A DNA stretch of 53,459 bases from Deltaproteobacteria bacterium (GCA_005879315.1 VBLC01000109.1:1-53459); one strand, 5' to 3'; numbered from the stretch's first letter, positions 32,642 through 41,218 are shown. Numbers and translations are program-made. The notes: generated by a model not told the origin, from the letters alone.

Positions 32642-35188
32642 TCATGGACGCGTGCCTCCACCGGGAGACGACCGTCCCGCGCTGCGCGAGGCGGCGGCAT
32701 TGCGGACGAGGATCGCTGCGACGCTGCCGCCCAGGAGGACCATTCCCACCACGCCGAGCAGCGTGCTCCACGAGAGGACCCGGGGGATCGGGCTGAGCCC
32801 GTCACCGGTGAGGATGAACGCGGCCCAGTAGCGCGGGTGCCGCAGCGCCGTCCCGGAGCGCAGAAAGCGCAGCTTGGCAAGGCGCAGCGCCTCTGCCTTT
32901 GGCTTCCCACGGTTCAGATCGAAGTACAGTTGCGCCATGAAGTCACGCGCAGGCTCGTCCGCCACGCGCCAGAGTGTGGTCACCGCGGCGCGCGCCCCGG
33001 CGGACAGGAGCGCGCGGCTGAACGCGTACGCGCCCTCGCCGCGAACGAGCTTGCCGCGCTCGGTCTCGCAGGCGGAAAGGGTGGCGAGGTCGACCCCGCG
33101 CAAGTCGAGGTCGTAGACTTCCTTGAGGAACAGATAGTCCGCCCCGTCCTGCTCGCGGTCCGGCGAAAAGAGGATCCTCGATCGTTCGGCGCTGGCCATA
33201 TCGGCGACGGCATGGGTCGCAAGGTGCAGCAGCGGCACGCCGGTCGCAGCGCCCTCCACCAGGTGTCTCTTCAGATTCTCGTTCCCGAGGAACAGCTGGG
33301 CGCGGCCGGGGCAGGTGCGCGCAATGGCGCGGGCCTCCTCGGCCGAGGCGGGAAGCGGGTTGCTCAGCTCCGCGCCGCCGAGCTCCATCGCCGCGCTGTG
33401 CGACGCCGGCTGGATCCGCGGGGCGGCGAATGAGACCAGCTGGCGCTTCCAGGGCGGTGCCCAGAAACGCGAGCGGTCGGAGGAATCACGCAACAGGACC
33501 GCTGCCGAGGGTAGGTAGGAGACATCGAACCGCTCGATGATCGGTGAGCCTGTGCCGGCGTCCAGCAGCTCGAAGGGAATTTCGCCCAGGGCTCCGTCGG
33601 GAACGACGATCAGATGGGTGGCGTCGGGCCGCCCGAGCGCCGGGATTCCGCCGAGCAGCCGGGCTCCAATCGTGGCCGCCGGCCGCTTCCACCCGTCGGT
33701 CGTGCCCGCCGATGCCTCGTTCAACAGGGAGGAGATCTCCCCGAGAGTCGGACCGACGGCGGGGAGCGAGGCGATGCCGGCCGCTTCCCGCGTCGCCCAG
33801 AGCACCGCCGCGCTGCGCGGCCCTACCCAGTATTCGAGAAGGACGGTTCCCGCCTCGAGCCGCGCCTGCACCGCGGCGAGCGTCGGCTGCGCCACCGCCA
33901 GGCGATCCTGGAACATCCGCGCCCGCGCTCGTTCCAGCACTTCGAAAAACGCCGCCGCGTCTGGCCGCTCCAGGAGGATCTCGAGCAGCGCATCGTAGAC
34001 GTCGCGTTTGTCCGCAAGGAAATCCGTCTTGAGCGAGGCGAGCTGGAGCTGCGCCCGGACCGATTCGATCGCGGAGAGCGCGTCGCGAAAATGCGTGGAG
34101 GCCATCTCGTCGCGGTGGGCGGAGCGCGCCAGCCGGCCCAGTCCGTACAGCGCCTTCCATTGCTCCTCCGTGGTTCCGAGCTGCCGAGCCGTTGCGAGCG
34201 CCGCCTCGAAGTTGCGCGTGGCTCCACCCGCGTCGCCCTGCCTGTAGAGACTTTCGCCGCGATAGAGATGAGCCAGAATCGCCTCCCTGCGGTCGCCGCT
34301 CTGTTCAGCGAGCGCGAGCGCGTCGGTAAAGGCCGCGACCGCGACGGGGAGGTCGCCCAGGTCGAGTGCCTGGACGATGCCGATGTTCGTGAGCACGCGG
34401 ATCCGCGCCTGCTTGTGTTCGTTGCCGGCCAGCAGCCTCTGGGCGACCCGGTACGTCTCGAGCGCTTTGATCGGGTCGCCGAGGCTCTGGTACAGATCAC
34501 CGAGGTTGGAGAGCAGCCGCGCCTGCTCGTTCGGTGTCAGCGCTTCCGGCGCGTTGCGCAGCTCCCCATAGAGCTGGATCGCCTGATCCTCGTGCCCGAC
34601 CCGCTGGAAGAGGGCTGCCAGATTCGTGAGCGTGATGCGCCGCAGCCGCATGCTCCACGGCGCGGCTCCCGCCTGCCCGGCGCTGTCGAGCGCTTCGCGA
34701 TACGCCCGCAGCGCGTCGAGGTAACGGGCCTGGTGGAAATGGATGCTCCCCACGTTGTTCAGCACCGCGACCTCGCGCTCCCGATCGCCGATGGTCCGGG
34801 CGAGCGCAAGCGCTGTGTCCAGCTGATGGAGTGCGGACGCGTAATGCGCCTGGTAGATCTCTGCCACGCCGAGGAGTTGGATTGCGTGCGCCTCGCCGCC
34901 CTTGTCTCCGAGCGCACGATGAACGTCGGCCGCTTCGCGAGCCCTTGCGGCGGCGGAGTCGTATTGTCCCTGCGACGAGGCGATCTGGCTCAGCGCATTG
35001 AGAGCCGCGCCGAGCGCGGCCGGATCGGAGGACCGCAGTTCCGGAAGCAGGGCTTCATAGGCCTTCTGCGCTTCGCGAAGCGCGCCCCTCTGCTGCAGCG
35101 CCCGCGCCTCGGCGAGCGCCGGCGGCGCGCCGCGCGCCGCGCCCGTCAGCAAGGAGATCAAGCCCAGACTGATCGCGCAGAGTCGCAC
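32642..35188 (-). CDS. Exported, membrane-anchored TPR-CHAT protease
   Basis: An 848-residue protein. GTG 35188 starts a signal peptide (MRLCAISLGLISLLTGAARG). Residues about 25-400 are TPR repeats ('YDSAAARAREAADVHRALGD', 'YLDALRAYREALDSAG', 'PIKALETYRVAQRLLAGN'). The C-terminal CHAT domain, a caspase/separase-like Cys protease, has catalytic H659 in 'LHLATHAVAD' and C707 in 'LSACETERGK', preceded by 'VVPDGALGEIPFELL'. A hydrophobic helix at about 806-829 and a basic tail would anchor it with the protease in the periplasm. It ends an operon of ECF sigma factor, anti-sigma factor and secreted protein; the gap to the preceding gene is 9 nt. The target is unknown. Confidence 0.9.
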   Translation of the reverse strand: MRLCAISLGLISLLTGAARGAPPALAEARALQQRGALREAQKAYEALLPELRSSDPAALGAALNALSQIASSQGQYDSAAARAREAADVHRALGDKGGEAHAIQLLGVAEIYQAHYASALHQLDTALALARTIGDREREVAVLNNVGSIHFHQARYLDALRAYREALDSAGQAGAAPWSMRLRRITLTNLAALFQRVGHEDQAIQLYGELRNAPEALTPNEQARLLSNLGDLYQSLGDPIKALETYRVAQRLLAGNEHKQARIRVLTNIGIVQALDLGDLPVAVAAFTDALALAEQSGDRREAILAHLYRGESLYRQGDAGGATRNFEAALATARQLGTTEEQWKALYGLGRLARSAHRDEMASTHFRDALSAIESVRAQLQLASLKTDFLADKRDVYDALLEILLERPDAAAFFEVLERARARMFQDRLAVAQPTLAAVQARLEAGTVLLEYWVGPRSAAVLWATREAAGIASLPAVGPTLGEISSLLNEASAGTTDGWKRPAATIGARLLGGIPALGRPDATHLIVVPDGALGEIPFELLDAGTGSPIIERFDVSYLPSAAVLLRDSSDRSRFWAPPWKRQLVSFAAPRIQPASHSAAMELGGAELSNPLPASAEEARAIARTCPGRAQLFLGNENLKRHLVEGAATGVPLLHLATHAVADMASAERSRILFSPDREQDGADYLFLKEVYDLDLRGVDLATLSACETERGKLVRGEGAYAFSRALLSAGARAAVTTLWRVADEPARDFMAQLYFDLNRGKPKAEALRLAKLRFLRSGTALRHPRYWAAFILTGDGLSPIPRVLSWSTLLGVVGMVLLGGSVAAILVRNAAASRSAGRSSPGGGTRP

Positions 35189-35197
35189 CGGCGCGAA

Positions 35198-36124
35198 TCA
35201 TCGCGCCGGCGCCTGCCATACGTCCAGCGCTCCGGAACAGGCGAGCGCGGGCAGGACCGGCATGACCGAACCATCGTTCTCGTTTCCGCTCAGTCCCAGC
35301 ATCTGGACTGCGACGGTGGCCGTCAGCCGGAAAAAACTTCCGGCGCTGGGAATGACGCCAGGAAAGAGCTCCGAGACTTCGCGGGAGACCCTGGTCAGCG
35401 GGGGCAGCGCCAGCAAAGCGGACGCGACCACCAAGCCTGTGTCCCACAGCTCGACCAACACGATCGATTCGACCGGCTCTGGATTCTGCAGGGCGAGCCC
35501 GAAGAATGTTCCGCTCGTTGGCGCCGCAACCAGAGCACGCGATTGCTTCGCGACTGGAAAGGTCACCTCGGTGGCGGCGAGCAGCGGCCTCGCACTCTTG
35601 CCGAGGTCGGTGGTGGGCAGGTACGGCGAGTCGCTGGCGCCAGTGCCTTCGGGGTTGCTGACATCCAGCGCACAGGGGGCCCCGAATGGAGCCAGGGACG
35701 CCGACGCTGCTGGATCAGGCGTCAGGCTGGCCGTCGTTCCTGCTGGAGCCTGATCGGGAACGGCGATGGTCACCGCGATCATCGGGGCGGAAGACAGTCC
35801 CAGCGTGGCGGGGGGCGAGACCGTGCTGACGACCAGTGAGTTGCCGGAGATCGCGGCGGTGCCCGCTGCGTCCGGCGCACCCGACAGCGTCACCTGCTGG
35901 ACCGCGCCGAGATCTGCTCCAACGCCGAAGGACTGCAGGTCGATGATGATCGGCGTGGGGTCGTTGGGGTCGAAAGGCAGCTGGCACTGGATCGATATCC
36001 CGGTCCCAGCCGCATCGAGCACCTGCAGACAAATGCTGTCGGCAAGTGCGATCGACGGCAGCGTCAGGGCAAAGACCGCCGCGACCAAACAATCACGCAA
36101 CCGACACATCCCGATGCTGCTCAT
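35198..36124 (-). CDS. Secreted protein of the CHAT/ECF operon, unknown function
   Basis: A 308-residue exported protein. ATG 36124 follows a purine-rich GGGGGG stretch and starts a signal peptide ending 'PSIALA'. The N-terminal half is beta-rich with a cohesin-like rhythm ('QQVTLSGAPDAAGTAAISGN', 'MIAVTIAVPDQAPAGTTASL'), and the second half resembles a repeat of 'SGTFFGLALQNPEPVESIVL' type found in secreted proteins of Acidobacteria and Myxococcota. No catalytic motif. It lies between the anti-sigma and TPR-CHAT genes and could be the CHAT substrate or a signal-binding partner (inference). Confidence 0.75.
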   Translation of the reverse strand: MSSIGMCRLRDCLVAAVFALTLPSIALADSICLQVLDAAGTGISIQCQLPFDPNDPTPIIIDLQSFGVGADLGAVQQVTLSGAPDAAGTAAISGNSLVVSTVSPPATLGLSSAPMIAVTIAVPDQAPAGTTASLTPDPAASASLAPFGAPCALDVSNPEGTGASDSPYLPTTDLGKSARPLLAATEVTFPVAKQSRALVAAPTSGTFFGLALQNPEPVESIVLVELWDTGLVVASALLALPPLTRVSREVSELFPGVIPSAGSFFRLTATVAVQMLGLSGNENDGSVMPVLPALACSGALDVWQAPAR

Positions 36125-36146
36125 CTTCCCCCCCTTGATCCTCTGG

Positions 36147-36899
36147 CTACTTCCTGAGCCTGAACCGCTGTTTCCCGGACCACGCGACCGCCCTGCCGGC
36201 CGCATCTTTCGCGACCACCTCCCAGAGGATCGGCTTGCCGGGAACGATCCGCGCCCGGAGTGCCGGAGGCAGGGCGATGCTCGCGTCGCGGGTCTCGGCG
36301 TTCCACAGCTCGGCGAAATCGGCTTCCATCACCTGGACCGAATACGACGCGGCGTCGGTCCGCGGCGCCCAGCGCAGCTCGTTGGGCTGCGCGTCCAGGT
36401 CTCCGGCAGGAGAGAGGGGCGTGATCCCGGCCGACCGCAAGACTGCAGACGCGGTCGCCGAGGGCTGCGCCAGCTCCGGTGCGCGGCCTTCCCGCAGCCC
36501 GATGGTCACGGCCGCGGACAGCGTCGCGGCCGCCAGGGCGAATCCACCCACGTTCAGGGCCGTGAACCAGGAACGCCTCGGCAGCGCCGCCCCGCGGTCG
36601 GTCCGCGACGGTGAAGGTCCTGCGCTCGCCTCCGAGAACCGGCGCTCCAGGCGCGCCGAAATCCAGCTCACTGCGCCCTCCTCGTCGGGCCCCGGAGCGG
36701 CGTTCTCGAACTCCTTCAAGAGCGTCAGTTCGGTCTGGCAGCGCGCGCAGCCCGAGACGTGATCGCTCAGGCGCGTAGCCGCGGGTTGTGCGAGCGACCC
36801 GTCGGCCAGGCCGCCCAGCTCGAGCGGAGTGGCACACGCGCAGGAAGGCGACAGGGCCTTCCTTAGCAACGAGCGTTCCCTGGATCTCGCTTGCGCCAT
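36147..36899 (-). CDS. Zinc-finger anti-sigma factor with periplasmic domain
   Basis: A 250-residue single-pass protein. The N-terminus has the ZAS-type motif H47-x-x-x-C51-x-x-C54 ('SDHVSGCARCQTEL') that binds ECF sigma factors. One membrane helix lies at about 111-135 ('WFTALNVGGFALAAATLSAA'). The periplasmic part from about 150 carries an Fn3-like region ('NELRWAPRTDAASYSVQVME', 'ILWEVVAKDAAGRAV'). ATG 36899 has GGAG about 9 nt upstream. It directly follows the sigma-factor gene and precedes the secreted protein and CHAT protease, so it presumably inhibits that sigma factor until cleaved or bound. Confidence 0.85.
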   Translation of the reverse strand: MAQARSRERSLLRKALSPSCACATPLELGGLADGSLAQPAATRLSDHVSGCARCQTELTLLKEFENAAPGPDEEGAVSWISARLERRFSEASAGPSPSRTDRGAALPRRSWFTALNVGGFALAAATLSAAVTIGLREGRAPELAQPSATASAVLRSAGITPLSPAGDLDAQPNELRWAPRTDAASYSVQVMEADFAELWNAETRDASIALPPALRARIVPGKPILWEVVAKDAAGRAVAWSGKQRFRLRK

Positions 36900-36916
36900 G
36901 CTCTGATCTCCCGGTC

Positions 36917-37531
36917 CTACGCGATCAGTCTTTCGCTCGCTCGCCATCGGCTCAGGACGCGGGCCAGCTTGCGCCTCGCGCTGACGAGATACGCCTTCGC
37001 GCCGCTGGGGTTCTCGAGCCCGAGCAAGCGGGTGATGGTCAGCAGCGGCACGTCGTCGCCGTAGTGCAGTATGAAGACGCGCTTTTCCGTATCGGTGAGC
37101 TCGCGATCCAGCAGAGCGCGGGCGGCCAGGACGGAGGAATGCAATTCGAAAACGTGTTCCGGCCGCGACTCCGGATCGTCGGGCAGCGCCTCTGCGACGT
37201 CGTCGTCCAGCGCATCGTCGAGCAGACAGCGCGATTTCAGATAATTCAGGCATTCGCTTCTCGTGATCGAATAAAGCCACGTGGACACTTTCGAATCTCC
37301 GCGAAAGGCCCCGAGATGGCGCTGCGCCTTCACGAACACTCCCTGCGCGAGGTCATAGGCTTCCTCGCGGTCACCGGCGACCCGCAGGCACCAGGTCACC
37401 ACCTTCGTGTAGTGCCGGCGGAAGAGCTCCTGCAGCCAGATGCTCGCCCCACTGCCACCTGCAGCGAGGTGATTTGACACCAGATCCGCATCGGACAGCG
37501 CTTCCAGATCTCCTCCAACAAGATGAGACAA
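36917..37531 (-). CDS. ECF-type RNA polymerase sigma factor
   Basis: A 204-residue group 4 sigma factor. Region 2 runs from 'ASIWLQELFRRHYTKVVTWC' through 'EEAYDLAQGVFVKAQRHLGA' to 'VSTWLYSITRSECLNYLKSR'; region 4 is 'LTDTEKRVFILHYGDDVPLL' with the HTH 'TITRLLGLENPSGAKAYLVS'. The start is uncertain: TTG 37531 gives a full region 2, but the best Shine-Dalgarno (GGAGGAG) falls inside the frame, so a downstream CTG may be used. It heads an operon with the anti-sigma factor, secreted protein and TPR-CHAT protease, typical of a dedicated envelope-sensing module. Confidence 0.87.
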   Translation of the reverse strand: MSHLVGGDLEALSDADLVSNHLAAGGSGASIWLQELFRRHYTKVVTWCLRVAGDREEAYDLAQGVFVKAQRHLGAFRGDSKVSTWLYSITRSECLNYLKSRCLLDDALDDDVAEALPDDPESRPEHVFELHSSVLAARALLDRELTDTEKRVFILHYGDDVPLLTITRLLGLENPSGAKAYLVSARRKLARVLSRWRASERLIA

Positions 37532-38000
37532 TCAGCGGGGCAGGCGTGGAACAACTCTGTTGTCCGCGGATCGCCAGCCGCCCACAGTCGACTCCTAGTT
37601 GAGACGGCTGTCCATCTACGACCAAGGTCAGATAGGCGGAACGCCTGCCGGACGATTGCTGTTCCGCGCAGCGCACTGCGGTTGTCGAACCGGTACGTGC
37701 GCAAGGGCAAGGCGTGATCGAGGAGGACACGCGAGTGAAGATCGCCGCCTACGACCGCTGTGGCCTGTCCCCCTGAGAACGTCAGCGGCACAAATTGTCG
37801 ATGGCGCGTGCGATGCGTGTCCGAGGACGTCCGCGACTCGGGCGCAGCCGTGAAGCAGGCCGGGGCGCGAGAGTCCCCCCACTCGTGCCCCGGCCTGCTT
37901 CCGGAGCGTCCCTCCCGGAAGTCCCTTTTATCAGTTCCCGGCTTTCTCACTACGGGGCGTCGACGTCGTTTCGAAGGCGCTCGGGAAACAGCATGTAGCC
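37532..38000. other. Intergenic stretch between divergent ECF and PilZ genes
   Basis: This 469-nt region should hold promoters for both operons. No -35/-10 pair is convincing. It contains a strong orphan hairpin (37852-37901). Short open frames in it lack ribosome-binding sites. Confidence 0.4.
37852..37901 (+). terminator. Strong 15-bp orphan hairpin followed by a U-rich patch
   Basis: GAAGCAGGCCGGGGC (37852-37866) pairs perfectly with GCCCCGGCCTGCTTC (37887-37901) around a 20-nt loop. CCCTTTTATC follows about 20 nt later on the plus strand. Both flanking genes point away from it, so it does not end either of them. It could terminate an unannotated short RNA or be a stable leader structure of the PilZ mRNA. 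Confidence 0.5.
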
Positions 38001-38699
38001 ATGGAAGCGGACGCCAAAGTAATGCCGAGGATGCGGTTCGAAGAGCTGGCCCAGCTTCGCAACCACCTGCATGTGATTGACGGACGCACGCTGCTCTTCT
38101 GCCGCGATCCGGGAGGCATCCTGCAGGCCGGCTCTCCGGTCACGGTGGAGCTGCTCGTGACCCGCGGCAGGCTGGCGGCCACGTTGAGCGGGACCGTGCT
38201 GATGCGCGTCGGCGAAGGCACGCGGTCGTCGGGGGCATGGCTCGTCTTCAGCGATACGAAGCTGGCGCGCAGGCTCGAGGCGGACGGCAGCGCTCTGTCC
38301 GCGCGGCAGCAACCCCGGTTCGCGTGCGAATTCCTCGCCGAGGTGAACTATCTCGGTGCAAAGTTTCTCTGCCGAATCGAGGACGTAAGCGCGGGCGGAG
38401 CGCGCCTCGGAGACGCTGCGGGCCTATGCCCCGGAATGGAGATCGAAGTGCGCTTCCGCGGAGTTGGACCCGACGTGCCAGATAGCGTGGGGCGCGCCCT
38501 CGTGGTGCGCGCCAACGGCCCAGACGCGGGCGTGCGGTTCCTGCGCTCAGACCAAGCCACCCGGCAGGCTTGCACGAGGTTGTTCGATGCGGTCCAAAAG
38601 CAGCGGGCCGCTGCGCCGGAGTTGATGCATCTGCCGGTGTGCTGCCGAGGCGGCCAGTTTCTCGAGCCGCCGCTGCCGCGCATCAGGCCGCGCATTTGA
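38001..38699 (+). CDS. PilZ-domain protein (c-di-GMP receptor)
   Basis: A 232-residue cytosolic protein. Residues 1-95 form an N-terminal YcgR-like beta domain. The PilZ domain follows with R102-x-x-x-R106 ('RQQPRF') and D128-x-S130-x-x-G133 ('DVSAGGARL'), both c-di-GMP-binding motifs complete. It ends with a basic tail (PRIRPRI). Such proteins control motility, exopolysaccharide or transcription through partners. ATG 38001 is the first in frame, with no strong Shine-Dalgarno. It diverges from the ECF operon. Confidence 0.88.
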   Translation: MEADAKVMPRMRFEELAQLRNHLHVIDGRTLLFCRDPGGILQAGSPVTVELLVTRGRLAATLSGTVLMRVGEGTRSSGAWLVFSDTKLARRLEADGSALSARQQPRFACEFLAEVNYLGAKFLCRIEDVSAGGARLGDAAGLCPGMEIEVRFRGVGPDVPDSVGRALVVRANGPDAGVRFLRSDQATRQACTRLFDAVQKQRAAAPELMHLPVCCRGGQFLEPPLPRIRPRI

Positions 38700-39024
38700 T
38701 CTTCCGGGTACCGGCGCACCTAACAGGAGCGTCGGCATGCGCTGAACGCAGGCACGCAGGGAATGGGCACAAGCCAAGCGAACGGCTCCGCGTTCGCGCG
38801 GCGACTTATAGGCACAGCACCGCGTGTGTTCACCTCAGCCGGATCGACTTTTGGCCAACGACACCCAGCATGGTCCAGCCGTCGACCGCGTTTGCCTTCA
38901 TAGGGTCCCGCCTCGTGCCGATAGAGTACCGTTGAGCTTGTCAGCAACAGTCTCAGCAAGGCTGATCGATGAACTGCTCCATGAAGCCATTCGATCGGCG
39001 TGGCAGAGCGAAAAACCAAGCAGG
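38700..39024. other. Intergenic stretch holding a solo IS end
   Basis: The 325-nt gap between PilZ and the antitoxin gene contains no gene. At 38826-38863 it carries a copy of the right inverted repeat of the IS at 43.5-44.8 kb (described separately). The rest shows nothing recognisable. Confidence 0.45.
38826..38863 (+). repeat. Solo right-end remnant of an IS related to the one at 43502-44795
   Basis: The last 24 bases differ from the right end of the intact IS (44772-44795) at one position and share 'TTTTGGCCAACGACA'; similarity extends weakly about 15 bases further inward (GTGTTCACCTCAGCC against GTGCTTGACCCAGCC). It has the same orientation. No transposase sequence remains beside it. 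Confidence 0.65.
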
Positions 39025-39489
39025 TCACACGTCGATCTGAACCATCTGACTCAGCCGAGCGGGATTGCGCAAAGCCCGGAGTCGCTCGATTGTGTCGGAC
39101 CTATGGTCCGCCTTCTCCATGACGATTCCTGCCAGGATGCCGAAAGCGGCCCGATCAATGTGCGAGACGCCGCGCTCCCATCGAGAGACAGTCTCCGGCG
39201 ACGTGTCGAGCAATTCAGCCAAGGTTACCGCCGGCAGGCCAACTGCCTTCCGCATGAACTTGATGGCTTCACCTTCGGATACTCCTGCGCGAGCAAGCTT
39301 GTTAGCCACGGCGAGATCAAAGTTCCCGAGCGCAGGTCCGTTGAAGTAGACGGCACCACAAGAGTCACATACGAACGCTGGGATAGAGGCCTTGAAGCTA
39401 TGTCCTGCGACGGTGCGCGTCGCTGTACGCTTCTTCTCGTGTAGACCTGCGTTGCCGCATCGGGAGCACTTGCGCTTCACGCTCTTCAT
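39025..39489 (-). CDS. MqsA-type zinc-finger HTH antitoxin
   Basis: A 154-residue antitoxin. The N-terminal zinc domain has two CxxC pairs (C8/C11 and C41/C44, 'KCSRCGNAG' and 'FVCDSCGAVYF'), and the C-terminal HTH is 'VGLPAVTLAELLDTSPETVSRWERGVSHIDRAAFGIL'. It matches the MqsA/YgiT family, which neutralises a cotranscribed RNase toxin and represses the operon. ATG 39489 overlaps the TGA of what was the toxin frame (ATGA), which supports this start. The upstream toxin is frameshifted. A 20-codon remnant of a paralogue lies at 20591-20650. Confidence 0.87.
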   Translation of the reverse strand: MKSVKRKCSRCGNAGLHEKKRTATRTVAGHSFKASIPAFVCDSCGAVYFNGPALGNFDLAVANKLARAGVSEGEAIKFMRKAVGLPAVTLAELLDTSPETVSRWERGVSHIDRAAFGILAGIVMEKADHRSDTIERLRALRNPARLSQMVQIDV

Positions 39490-39726
39490 TCGTCACCTCG
39501 GTACACAGTGATGACCAGCAGGTCATCATGCGATCACCCGCAACACGTCACCGTCAGGATCTCGTCCAACCACCAGCCAGCGGCCGTTCGGCTGCAATCT
39601 GCACGATTCCGCATGCTCGAGTGCATGCCGGAGATCGACGAAAGGGACACAGCGCTCCTCCATCGCGGCCCACGCATGATCTTCGACGATCTCCTCATCG
39701 GCAACTTCATTAAGGTCACGCTGCAC
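39486..39726 (-). pseudogene. DUF4258-like toxin, frameshifted near its C-terminus
   Basis: From GTG 39726 the frame reads 'VEDHAWAAMEERCVPFVDLR', then 'HALEHAESCRLQPNGRWLVV' and 'GRDPDGDVLRVIA' before a TGA at 39526. This is the DUF4258 pattern (HA..M..R.I...D...AL...C....GRW.V.G.D..GD.L) found beside MqsA-type antitoxins. The expected final strand is present one frame over: 'DDLLVITVYRGDE' (39525-39486), ending in a TGA that overlaps the antitoxin ATG. A single-base change near 39530 therefore appears to have cut about 14 residues. The N-terminus also looks short. Confidence 0.65.
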
Positions 39727-39734
39727 GGCGAATG

Positions 39735-40007
39735 GGGACCGGGTCGCCTCTATCCGGACTTCAGTCCCTTCGTGGCCAAATATGGCGACAACGGGCGCGC
39801 GCACACGCTGAAGGAGCTGCGCGAGTTCCACTGGTCGTATTTCCGCCGCGCGCCGGCGAGTACCTCCGGCATCGATTCGAGACCGGCTTCCTGATGCCCT
39901 TGCAGCTGGCAACTTCCTCGCTGCTGCGCTCGCGGCTCGGCGCGAACTCGGCGTTCTTCCGGACTGCGAAGAACGCGTACTGGTCCGCGCGCACGCGCTT
40001 CTTCTGA
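39735..40007 (+). pseudogene. C-terminal fragment of an unidentified protein, frameshifted
   Basis: Two adjoining frames read as one protein tail: 'GRLYPDFSPFVAKYGDNGRA' and 'HTLKELREFHWSYFRRAPA' in one, then, after a shift near 39855, 'GEYLRHRFETGFLMPLQLAT' and 'SSLLRSRLGANSAFFRTAKN' to a TGA at 40007. The combined text looks natural and ends in a basic 'ARTRFF'. The N-terminal part is missing. The family is not recognised (methyltransferase-like tails are possible). Confidence 0.45.
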
Positions 40008-40060
40008 TCCTCCGCCGGCGCGATCTCGGTCATCCTGGTGGCGCGCACGGCGCCGCATCG

Positions 40061-41218
40061 TCAGACCGCCGTGACTCCCTGTACCGCGGGCGCTGGCCGC
40101 GCCACGGCCGCCGCCAGGTAGTGCTGCTCGACGCACCGGAAGAACGCGAAGGTGGTTGCGAACGCGAAGGGAACGGCGATGGCCAGCTCGAGCCGTGCGG
40201 AGGTCACGCCCGCCGCGCGCAACGTGACGAGCGCAAGGGACAGCGCGATGGGATGGACGAGGTAGAGCGAATACGACGCTTTCCCGATCCGAACCAGCAG
40301 CGCACCGGGTTTCGCCGCGATTCCGCAAGCTCCGGCGATGGACAGCGCGAAGAGCGGGGGAAGCAGCGTTGCGCTCCAGAGGGACCCGTACGGGAGCAGA
40401 TGCCGGATGCCGAGGGCGATCAGATAGGTGGCGAACAAGCCGACCAGCAGGGTGCGCAGCTTTGGCGTCATCTCCACGCCACGGTTCACGATCCGCTCCG
40501 CCAGCCAGCAGCCGAGCGTCCATTCCCAGAAGCGGCCGGGGAAGTTCTTCTCGAGAATCAGCCTGGTCGCATCGTCGAACGCGAAGAGCCTGCCACTCGC
40601 GCGGAGCGCCAGGGAGAGCCCGAGCAGGACGACACAGAGGGTCCCGACGCCGACCCGGCGCCGGGCGGCGAGAAGCAGCGGGTAGAGCAGATAGAAGTGC
40701 GCCTCGACCGCGATGGTCCAGAGGACGTGGTTGATGCTGTAGAACGCGCTCGGCACGAACGTGTGCACCATCAGGAAGTGCGCGGCCAGCTGCTTGAAAG
40801 TCGGCGCGGAGATCATCGGATGTACGCCGAAGTGTCCGAGCGGAAGCGCGGTGGCGAGGACCGCGCTCAGCGCCAGCGCGATCAGGTGAGGCGGATAGAT
40901 GCGACGGAAGCGGCGCCGGAAATAGGCCGCGGGCTCGATCTCCGGGAGCGCCCCCAGCGCCACCTTCCGCGCCAGCGGCAGATGGATGCAGAGCCCGCTG
41001 AGCACGAAGAAGATGCCGACCCCCCACGCCCCTGCCTCCTCCATCGCGCTCCTGAGCGGAGTGGCCCATGGGCTTCCTCCACTCGACATCCATCGCGGAG
41101 ACCAGACCGTCGTGGCCTGGATTGCGTGGCAGGCCAGCACCGCGAGCGCCGCCAGCGCGCGCACGGCGTCGAGGCCCGGCAGGTGCTTCGGAACCGCCGT
41201 GGCGGCCACCCGCGCCAT
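40061..41218 (-). CDS. Acyltransferase-3 (OafA/YrhL-like) membrane protein
   Basis: A 385-residue integral membrane protein with about ten helices. The N-terminal family motif is 'HLPGLDAVRALAALAVLACH31', followed by 'GVGIFFVLSGLCIH', the conserved Arg cluster 'YFRRRFRRIYPPHLI', and 'HVLWTIAVEAHFYLLYPLLL'. OafA-type enzymes O-acetylate surface polysaccharides or lipids using acyl-CoA. ATG 41218 puts the first motif close to the N-terminus as in the family; a longer TTG start at 41272 adds no homology. No sugar-biosynthesis genes flank it. Confidence 0.88.
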   Translation of the reverse strand: MARVAATAVPKHLPGLDAVRALAALAVLACHAIQATTVWSPRWMSSGGSPWATPLRSAMEEAGAWGVGIFFVLSGLCIHLPLARKVALGALPEIEPAAYFRRRFRRIYPPHLIALALSAVLATALPLGHFGVHPMISAPTFKQLAAHFLMVHTFVPSAFYSINHVLWTIAVEAHFYLLYPLLLAARRRVGVGTLCVVLLGLSLALRASGRLFAFDDATRLILEKNFPGRFWEWTLGCWLAERIVNRGVEMTPKLRTLLVGLFATYLIALGIRHLLPYGSLWSATLLPPLFALSIAGACGIAAKPGALLVRIGKASYSLYLVHPIALSLALVTLRAAGVTSARLELAIAVPFAFATTFAFFRCVEQHYLAAAVARPAPAVQGVTAV

